Source of the DNA: Clostridia bacterium | Lineage (GTDB): Bacteria; Bacillota; Clostridia; Oscillospirales; Acutalibacteraceae | Reading direction: 5' to 3' | NCBI GenBank assembly: GCA_017480265.1 | Contig: JAFVAZ010000065.1 | Span: 1-9,899 of the forward strand | Length of the DNA: 9,899 bases | Shown: in pieces, positions 1 to 5,048 of the stretch | How positions within the stretch are numbered: the first letter of the stretch is position 1 | How the letters are laid out: each line of letters starts with the position of its first letter | Position numbers and translations under genes: made by a program | The notes under the pieces: generated by a model | Databases searched by the model: none | What the model was told of the DNA's origin: nothing | The model's input: the letters and a program-made list of their open reading frames with translations, nothing else

Positions 1-101
1 CATCCACAGTTTTTACATTTATATCTTTGTTTCCCTCTGTTGAATCCATTTTTTACTTTTTCTTTTCTCCCGCATTTTGGGCATTTCATTTCTTTTTTCA
101 T
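1..101 (-). CDS. IS1-type transposase, N-terminal zinc-ribbon part (cut by window edge)
   Basis: Only the first 33 residues are visible; the gene runs off the left edge. They form a compact Cys4 zinc ribbon: CPKCG at residues 7-11 and CKNCG at 29-33, separated by a basic stretch with NGFNRGKQRYK. This layout is typical of the N-terminal DNA-binding domain of IS1-like (InsA-type) transposases, where it precedes a helix-turn-helix that binds the element ends. The ATG at 99-101 is the likely start; only a weak purine-rich stretch lies upstream, and Met5 is an alternative. The inverted repeat at 134-148 lies where an element end could be. A decayed fragment at 7877-8050 carries the helix-turn-helix that would follow this zinc ribbon in an intact protein. 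Whether this copy is intact cannot be seen. Another zinc-ribbon protein is possible but less likely. Confidence 0.7.
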   Translation of the reverse strand, partial: MKKEMKCPKCGRKEKVKNGFNRGKQRYKCKNCG

Positions 102-133
102 ACTTTTTATTTTACTCTATCTATTCCCTTTTT

Positions 134-148
134 GCAATGCCGCATTGC
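134..148. repeat. Short inverted repeat, possible IS end
   Basis: GCAATG and CATTGC are perfect inverted 6-base arms around a 3-base centre. The repeat lies about 33 bases upstream of the partial transposase start and 17 bases before the tRNA promoter -35 box. It could belong to the terminal region of the IS element or form a small hairpin. Read on the minus strand it continues into GCAAAAAGGGAAT, which resembles the sequence following the dyad at 7846-7866. The role is inferred only. Confidence 0.35.
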
Positions 149-164
149 CTTTAACTACAAACCG

Positions 165-193
165 TTGACTTACGAAAAAAAAGCTGGTATAAT
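165..193 (+). promoter_or_regulatory. Sigma-A type promoter for the tRNA
   Basis: The -35 box is TTGACT at 165-170 and the -10 box is a perfect TATAAT at 188-193, with a 17-base spacer. TG at 185-186 makes it an extended -10 promoter. Transcription should begin near 200, about 15 bases before the mature tRNA 5' end. This is the strongest promoter in the window, as expected for a stable-RNA gene. Confidence 0.9.
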
Positions 194-214
194 ATTTTAA
201 GTTAAGAAAATTCA

Positions 215-291
215 GGGCCATTAGCTCAGTTGGTTAGAGCAACCGGCTCATAACCGGTTGGTCCGGGGTTCGAGTCCCTGATGGCCCACCA
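215..291 (+). tRNA. tRNA with anticodon CAU, probably tRNA-Ile2 (else elongator Met)
   Basis: A complete 77-base cloverleaf with encoded CCA (289-291). The acceptor stem 215-221 pairs with 281-287 at all seven positions, with discriminator A288. The D stem is 224-227 with 237-240. The anticodon stem 242-246 pairs with 254-258 around loop CTCATAA, with anticodon CAT at 249-251. The variable region is 259-263. The T stem 264-268 pairs with 276-280, including one G-T pair, around TTCGAGT. The paired G1-C72 argues against initiator tRNA. The GGGCC acceptor start and overall resemblance to Gram-positive tRNA-Ile(CAU) favour the isoleucine tRNA whose C34 TilS converts to lysidine to read AUA. Elongator tRNA-Met has the same anticodon and is not excluded. 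Confidence 0.96.
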
Positions 292-298
292 TAAGCTT

Positions 299-328
299 AA
301 AACCGCCCAAGCTTTTTAGGGCGGTTTT
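299..328 (+). terminator. Rho-independent terminator after the tRNA
   Basis: AAAACCGCCC at 299-308 and GGGCGGTTTT at 319-328 form a perfect 10-base-pair stem around a 10-base loop, with the T run on the 3' arm. It begins 7 bases after the tRNA CCA and should separate tRNA transcription from murE. The symmetric A and T flanks would allow some function on the other strand as well. Confidence 0.9.
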
Positions 329-408
329 GTGCGTAATCAAAAAAGATACTTAAGCGTAGACTGAAGTAAACGCGGATAAGTTTATATATCGCAAGGAGTC
401 GGTTTATC

Positions 409-1884
409 ATGAGGTTAAAAGACATACTTAGAGACGTAGAGCATAAAACAGTCGCAGGGAATGAAAATATTGAAATAACGGACATAGTGTACGATTCAAG
501 GAAAGTAACAAAACAGAGTGTATTTGTTTGCTTGGCGGGGAGTAATTTTGATGGGCATGAGTATATAAATGATGCAATAAAAGGTGGAGCTATCGCTATA
601 GTGGCTGAAAGGGCAATAAAAGCCCCACAATCCGCTACAGTAGTGATGGTAAAGGATACCAGAAAAGCTTTGGCCTTTATGGCAGCTGAATTCTTTGGGC
701 ATCCTGCAAGTAAATTAAAGACCATAGGAATAACAGGAACCAAGGGGAAGACGACGACAGCCAGCATGATTAGGGAAATATTACAAATCGAAGGGATAAA
801 AACTGGGCTGATAGGGACATTAGGCGTCGTGGTGGATGGCAATACTATCAAGACAAACAATACAACGCCTGAATCTTACGAGGTACAGAAGTACCTAGAT
901 TTAATGGTGAAAAGTGGCTGCAAAGTAGCGGTTATAGAAGCTTCGTCGATAGGACTAAAGGAGCATAGATTAGATGGTTTCGTTTTTGATTACGGTGTTT
1001 TTACGAATTTTTCAAATGATCATATTGGGCAAAATGAACATGCTGATATGGAAGAATATATTGAGTGCAAAAGCTTACTTTTCCGAAAATGCAAAGTTGG
1101 GATATTGAATAAAGATGATAAAAATTTCGAGAGAGTTTTAAATTTACATACTTGCAAAGTTAAAACGTATGGATTCGGCCAAAACGCAGACATATACGCA
1201 AAAGACGAGAAGCTCCTCTTGGATAAAGATTTCGTAGGGATAAAATTTACTCTGGCAGGAGATTTAAACTTTGAAGTAAAAGTTGCCATACCGGGGAAGT
1301 TTAGTGCATATAATGCTCTGGCGGCTATCAGTGTAGCTAATGAATTTGCGGCTTCTCAAGAAAGCATCCTCTCGGGGTTAAAAAACATAAAAGTAAAAGG
1401 TAGGATAGAAGTCCTAGAAGGACCAAAAGACTACACCATATTGATCGACTACGCCCACAATGCGTTAAGTATGGAAAATGTCCTATCAACCCTGCGGGCC
1501 TATCACCCACATAGATTAATAACTTTATTTGGCGCGGGCGGGAATCGCCCTAAAGGCAGAAGGTACGAAATGGGCGAAGTCTCCGGGAATTTATCGGATC
1601 TATCGATCATAACAGAAGATAATTCGCGAGATGAAAATGTGAATGATATCCTAAGGGACATAGAGATTGGCATAAAAAAGACCAATGGCAAATATGTTTT
1701 AATCCCTGACCGATACGAGGCGATCGAATATAGTATAGATATAGCAGAACCCGGGGATATAATCATATTGGCAGGGAAAGGACACGAAGATTACCAGGAG
1801 AAAAACGGAAAAAAATATCACTTTGACGAAAGAGAAGTGGTAGCAGAGATTTTAATGAAAAAAGGATATACGAAAAACTTCTAA
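409..1884 (+). CDS. murE: UDP-N-acetylmuramoyl-tripeptide synthetase (MurE)
   Basis: A cytoplasmic ATP-dependent Mur ligase that adds the third stem-peptide residue (usually meso-diaminopimelate or L-lysine) to UDP-MurNAc-L-Ala-D-Glu. Its 491 residues match the family length. The N-terminal uridine-nucleotide domain shows YDSRKV (28-33) and FVCLAG (39-44). The central ATPase has an intact Walker A loop GTKGKTT (110-116), NTTPES (151-156), EASS (177-180), and FTNFSNDHIG followed by YIECKSLLF, where Lys221 is the expected carbamylated lysine. The C-terminal domain has IDYAHN (346-351), GAGGNRPKGRR (375-385) and AGKGHE (455-460). The substrate-selecting motif, normally DNPR in diaminopimelate enzymes, is DNSR here (404-407): Arg is kept but Pro is lost, so diaminopimelate is likely but not certain. 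AAGGAG at 393-398 sets the ATG start. No convincing private promoter is seen after the tRNA terminator. murF follows after 32 bases, so the two are probably co-transcribed. Confidence 0.95.
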   Translation: MRLKDILRDVEHKTVAGNENIEITDIVYDSRKVTKQSVFVCLAGSNFDGHEYINDAIKGGAIAIVAERAIKAPQSATVVMVKDTRKALAFMAAEFFGHPASKLKTIGITGTKGKTTTASMIREILQIEGIKTGLIGTLGVVVDGNTIKTNNTTPESYEVQKYLDLMVKSGCKVAVIEASSIGLKEHRLDGFVFDYGVFTNFSNDHIGQNEHADMEEYIECKSLLFRKCKVGILNKDDKNFERVLNLHTCKVKTYGFGQNADIYAKDEKLLLDKDFVGIKFTLAGDLNFEVKVAIPGKFSAYNALAAISVANEFAASQESILSGLKNIKVKGRIEVLEGPKDYTILIDYAHNALSMENVLSTLRAYHPHRLITLFGAGGNRPKGRRYEMGEVSGNLSDLSIITEDNSRDENVNDILRDIEIGIKKTNGKYVLIPDRYEAIEYSIDIAEPGDIIILAGKGHEDYQEKNGKKYHFDEREVVAEILMKKGYTKNF

Positions 1885-1903
1885 TCATAATTAAATTGTA
1901 AGT

Positions 1904-1909
1904 GAGGAG
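1904..1909 (+). promoter_or_regulatory. Ribosome binding site that fixes the murF start
   Basis: GAGGAG lies 7 bases before a GTG at 1917-1919. The longest open frame begins with a GTG at 1902, but that codon overlaps this site, so the upstream start is untenable. A TTG at 1914 is only 4 bases away and less likely. Confidence 0.75.
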
Positions 1910-1916
1910 ATATTTG

Positions 1917-3347
1917 GTGCACCTATCGATCGAAGAAATATTGAAAGCAACGAACGGATGGTTATTGAGCGATAATAATGAAAGTAATCTAAAATGCAAG
2001 ATAAACTCGATAAGCATAAATAGTAAAGAGGTAGAGAAAAATGCATTGTTTGTGCCGCTCCATGGAGAAAGAGTGGACTCGCATAAATTTATAAATGATG
2101 CTTTGACCAATGGTGCAGTGGCTACGTTGACAGATGAAGAAGCATCAGATTTTTTGCCATGTAAAATTTATATAAAGGTGAAGAGTACGATAAATGCTTT
2201 GCAAGATTTAGCTAAGTTTTATCGCAATAAATTTCATATCCCTATAGTAGGTATCACGGGCTGCGTAGGGAATACATCCTCTAAAGAAATGGTAGCATTG
2301 GCGTTATCTGAGAAGTTTAACGTGCATAAAACAAAAGGCAACTTAAATAGCCAGGTTGGCATCCCTATGACACTTTTTGATTTGCAAGAGGATAATGATG
2401 TATCGGTAATAGAAATGGGAATAAGTGAATTTTCAGAAATGGATAAATTAGCAGATATAGTAAGGCCGACTTTTGCAGTCTTGACAAACATCGGTGTGAC
2501 GCATATTGAGAATTTGAAAACGCAAAAAAATATCATGGATGAAAAGTTAAAGATAACAAAAAATTTTGGTGGGGATTCTGTGCTATTTATAAACAAAGAT
2601 GACAAGATGCTATCTAAGATAAAAAATGATAAGAATTATAAAATAATAACATTCGGGCTAAAGAGTGACAGCGACTTTAAAGCTGAAAATATAACCTTTG
2701 GAAATAACGAAACTCGATTTAAACTCATAAATAAAACGGATAGAGAAGAAAGCCAAACTATGATCACTATCCCTTCCATTGGGTGGCACAATGTTTATAG
2801 CGCATTGGCAGGGCTTGCAGTAGGGCAATATTTAGGGGTAGCAATAAAGGATATGCAAAAAGCTTTCCTCAAATATGCACCTTTAGCAAAAAGGCAATGC
2901 TTGCTAGAAAATGTGCAGATAAAGAAAAGCGACAAAAAAACAATATCCATCAGCATTATCGACGATACATACAATGCAAATCCGGATTCCATGATAAATG
3001 CTATAGATGTTTTGAATATGTATAAAAAAGAGAAAAAAACAAGGAGTATCGCCGTGCTAGCAGATATGCTGGAGTTAGGCGAAGCATCTAAACAATTACA
3101 CTTTGCTTTGGGGGAGCATGTAGCTAAAACAAACGTAGATATACTGGTAACTGTAGGACAAGAGGCTAAAAGCATAGCAGATGAAATAAAAAAACACAAC
3201 AAAAATGTAATCACTCAGAGCTTTGCAAACAATGTAGATGCGTTTCATTTTTTAAAGGATAATTTAAAAAGCGGAGACACAGTGCTTTTTAAGGGCTCTA
3301 GAGGAATGCATATAGATGAGATAATAGAAAAATTATTGAACCGTTGA
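1917..3347 (+). CDS. murF: UDP-N-acetylmuramoyl-tripeptide--D-alanyl-D-alanine ligase (MurF), Walker A lysine replaced
   Basis: MurF joins D-Ala-D-Ala to the UDP-MurNAc-tripeptide, the last cytoplasmic step of stem-peptide assembly. From the GTG at 1917 it is 476 residues, a normal length. Recognisable parts are the N-terminal uridine-binding domain (NSKEV, 35-39; FVPLHG, 45-50), the ATPase domain with EMG (166-168), LTNIGVTHIE, carbamate-lysine candidate Lys210, and HNVYSALA (291-298), and the C-terminal domain with DDTYNANP (349-356) and KGSRGM (459-464). The ATP loop reads GCVGNTSSKE (115-124), where families have G-x-x-G-K-T: the invariant lysine is Asn119 (AAT, 2271-2273). Other signature changes are DSR to NSK, DGH to DSH, and LGDM to LADM. 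The frame is fully open, so this is not an obvious pseudogene, but catalysis must be doubted. It ends with TGA, 61 bases from the convergent exporter ATPase. It may be a diverged second MurF, a relaxed copy, or hold a base error at the key codon. Confidence 0.9.
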   Translation: MHLSIEEILKATNGWLLSDNNESNLKCKINSISINSKEVEKNALFVPLHGERVDSHKFINDALTNGAVATLTDEEASDFLPCKIYIKVKSTINALQDLAKFYRNKFHIPIVGITGCVGNTSSKEMVALALSEKFNVHKTKGNLNSQVGIPMTLFDLQEDNDVSVIEMGISEFSEMDKLADIVRPTFAVLTNIGVTHIENLKTQKNIMDEKLKITKNFGGDSVLFINKDDKMLSKIKNDKNYKIITFGLKSDSDFKAENITFGNNETRFKLINKTDREESQTMITIPSIGWHNVYSALAGLAVGQYLGVAIKDMQKAFLKYAPLAKRQCLLENVQIKKSDKKTISISIIDDTYNANPDSMINAIDVLNMYKKEKKTRSIAVLADMLELGEASKQLHFALGEHVAKTNVDILVTVGQEAKSIADEIKKHNKNVITQSFANNVDAFHFLKDNLKSGDTVLFKGSRGMHIDEIIEKLLNR

Positions 3348-3408
3348 AGTAAGTAAGCTAATGATGAGTGAAGTTTTAGATTACCGATACTTTTAACTTG
3401 CTTTTTTC

Positions 3409-4146
3409 TCAAGATTTCTTATAAGCATCGCAGACTTCTTTTGCGTCTCCTATCATTTTTATTTTGCCGTTTTCTAGCCAAACGCAATTTTTGCAGAGTC
3501 TCTCTATTTGATCGATGGAATGTGATACGATTATCACTGTGGTACCGCCATCGATCATTTTATTTATCCTTTCTTCGCATTTTTGCTGAAAATGGAAATC
3601 TCCTACAGATAAGATTTCATCCACTATCAATATATCCGGCGTAGTCATAGTGGCAATGGCAAACCCCACCCTTGCCACCATACCGGAAGAATAGTTTTTC
3701 ATGGGAGTATCTAAGAAATCTTGCATCTCGGAGAATTCAACTATATCGTCAAATCTTTCATCCATGTATCTCTTAGAATACCCTAAAACAGAACCGTTTA
3801 AGTATATATTTTCCCTGGCAGTTAAGTCCATATCGAAGCCTGCCCCAAGCTCAATAAGAGGTGCTATCGTTCCGTAAGTTTTGATCTGTCCTTTAGTAGG
3901 CGACAATATCCCGGAGATTAATTTGAGCGTAGTACTTTTGCCACTTCCATTTAAGCCTAAAATCCCAAAAACGTCACCTTTTTTTATATCGAAGGATATA
4001 TCTTGCAGAGCTATAAATCTTTCAAAGCGAAGCTCCCTTTTCATAAACTTAATGAAATACTCCTTCAAGCTATACAGCTTTTCTTTGTTCATATTGAAGT
4101 GCATTTCTACATTTCTTAATTCAACTGCATTATTGTTCTTATCCAT
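3409..4146 (-). CDS. ABC exporter ATP-binding protein, polysaccharide type (Wzt/TagH-like), no C-terminal glycan domain
   Basis: The cytoplasmic ATPase of a two-gene ABC exporter that moves a lipid-linked surface polysaccharide or teichoic-type polymer across the membrane. In order it shows Walker A GLNGSGKST (64-72), a Q-loop-side segment with APLIELGAGFDMDLTARENIYLNG that is characteristic of the Wzt/TagH/RfbB group, signature YSSGM (152-156), Walker B ILIVDE (172-177) with SVGD, and the switch His209. At 245 residues it ends just after the nucleotide-binding domain and so lacks the C-terminal carbohydrate-binding domain of chain-capping systems such as E. coli O9a Wzt. It is the last gene of the minus-strand operon, 58 bases after the permease. 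AGGAG at 4155-4159, 8 bases away, supports the ATG start. Exact cargo is unknown. No clear terminator is visible downstream. Confidence 0.92.
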   Translation of the reverse strand: MDKNNNAVELRNVEMHFNMNKEKLYSLKEYFIKFMKRELRFERFIALQDISFDIKKGDVFGILGLNGSGKSTTLKLISGILSPTKGQIKTYGTIAPLIELGAGFDMDLTARENIYLNGSVLGYSKRYMDERFDDIVEFSEMQDFLDTPMKNYSSGMVARVGFAIATMTTPDILIVDEILSVGDFHFQQKCEERINKMIDGGTTVIIVSHSIDQIERLCKNCVWLENGKIKMIGDAKEVCDAYKKS

Positions 4147-4170
4147 TTTATTTTCTCCTATTTTTGAAAC

Positions 4171-4191
4171 AGCTAACGATTAACGTAAGCT
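4171..4191. repeat. Imperfect inverted repeat between permease and ATPase genes
   Basis: AGCTAACG and CGTAAGCT arms surround a 5-base centre, giving seven pairs and one A-A mismatch. It lies in the 58-base gap between the two exporter genes, before the ATPase ribosome site. No T run follows on either strand, so it is not a terminator. It could be an mRNA stability or processing element, or chance. Confidence 0.3.
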
Positions 4192-4204
4192 CTTCCGCTC
4201 TAGA

Positions 4205-5014
4205 CTAAATATGTAAAATAAATTTTTTCTCTGCTTTATTAAATATAATAGCCCCCAAAAGTAAAGTAAATAACGAAATGAAAATACAGATTAAATTTTC
4301 ACTGAATGTTGGTAAAGCATTGTACATCATTACATCTCTGAAGTATTTAACAAAATAATACATCGGATTACACTTAACTATACTGTAAATGACAGAATTG
4401 TGCTTTATTAATTCCTCCGGATAAATAATAGGAGTCAAGTAAATCCAAATAGTCAGCAAGATACCATAAAGGTGCATGATATCCCTAAAATATACCGTGA
4501 GTGCGCTTAATATCAGACTAAACCCTATGCAGAACACAAAACAGTATAATACAGGTATCGGGAACAAAAGCAAAGTAGCGGTTAACTTAGTACCTTGAAA
4601 TAGCATAACAACTACAACGGCCACCATACTGAATGCAAAATTTATAAGTGCGAATAGGCATTTTTCTAGAGGGAAAATATATTTGGGTACATAAACCTTC
4701 TTAATAAGCGCAGATGAAGAGATTATAGACATCATCGAGAGTGTGGTTGCTTCAGAAAAAAAGTTCCACAAAGACGATCCCAATATGTAGTATGTAGCAA
4801 AGTTTTCAACTTGAACTTTCAATAGCATGCTGAACACCTGTGTCAAAACCAACATAGTAAGTAGTGGATTAAATATGCTCCACAAAATCCCCAATACTGA
4901 TCTTCTATATTTTATCTTTATATCTTTTGCAGATAAGTTCAAAAGCAAAGGAAAAAATTTTTTTAAATCAGAATAGAACAATTTCATATCATTCATAGCT
5001 TTACAGTTACTCAA
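4205..5014 (-). CDS. ABC-2 type polysaccharide exporter permease (Wzm/TagG-like)
   Basis: The membrane subunit that pairs with the adjacent ATPase. The 269-residue protein begins with a cytoplasmic amphipathic stretch and the family hallmark DIKIKYRRSVLGILWSIFNP (residues about 31-50), then about six hydrophobic segments. Further Wzm/TagG/RfbA marks are YILGSSLWNFF, YFRDI (around 178), WIYLTPIIYPEE (around 190-201) and NPMYYFVKYFRD. The start is TTG at 5012-5014, preceded by AAGGTG at 5020-5025; the in-frame ATGs at codons 7 and 10 have no ribosome site. It follows the large methyltransferase-glycosyltransferase gene by 34 bases and precedes the ATPase gene by 58, so the three are one transcription unit. 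O-antigen-like, teichoic acid or other glycan cargo cannot be separated from sequence. Confidence 0.93.
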   Translation of the reverse strand: MSNCKAMNDMKLFYSDLKKFFPLLLNLSAKDIKIKYRRSVLGILWSIFNPLLTMLVLTQVFSMLLKVQVENFATYYILGSSLWNFFSEATTLSMMSIISSSALIKKVYVPKYIFPLEKCLFALINFAFSMVAVVVVMLFQGTKLTATLLLFPIPVLYCFVFCIGFSLILSALTVYFRDIMHLYGILLTIWIYLTPIIYPEELIKHNSVIYSIVKCNPMYYFVKYFRDVMMYNALPTFSENLICIFISLFTLLLGAIIFNKAEKKFILHI

Positions 5015-5019
5015 AACAA

Positions 5020-5025
5020 CACCTT
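5020..5025 (-). promoter_or_regulatory. Ribosome binding site supporting a TTG start of the permease
   Basis: AAGGTG on the minus strand, 5 bases before TTG at 5012-5014. It contains AGGTG, complementary to the 16S rRNA 3' end. The fusion gene upstream uses a near-identical AAGGTGA site, so this form is used twice in the operon. Confidence 0.65.
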
Positions 5026-5048
5026 TTTCTACTTTATATTTTTATTTT

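Noticed and set aside
215..291. tRNA as an integration (att) site
   Set aside because: No repeat of the tRNA 3' end and no integrase or phage genes are seen in the window.
350..390. Possible murE promoter (TAGACT with TTTATA, 18-base spacer)
   Set aside because: Both boxes are poor, and the start point would fall on the ribosome site at 393-398, leaving no leader.
297..860. Long open frame antisense to the start of murE
   Set aside because: It overlaps a clear murE on the other strand, has no family features or ribosome site, and starts inside the tRNA terminator; it is a shadow of murE.
2234..3214. Open frames antisense to murF
   Set aside because: No recognisable motifs or start signals; they mirror the coding bias of murF.
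3348..3408. Terminator or tiny gene between the convergent murF and exporter ATPase genes
   Set aside because: There is a T6 run at 3402-3407 but I found no stable stem before it on either strand; an 11-codon ATG frame at 3361 has no ribosome site.
4171..4191. Intra-operon terminator between permease and ATPase
   Set aside because: The hairpin is imperfect and no T run follows on either strand, so it was listed only as an inverted repeat.
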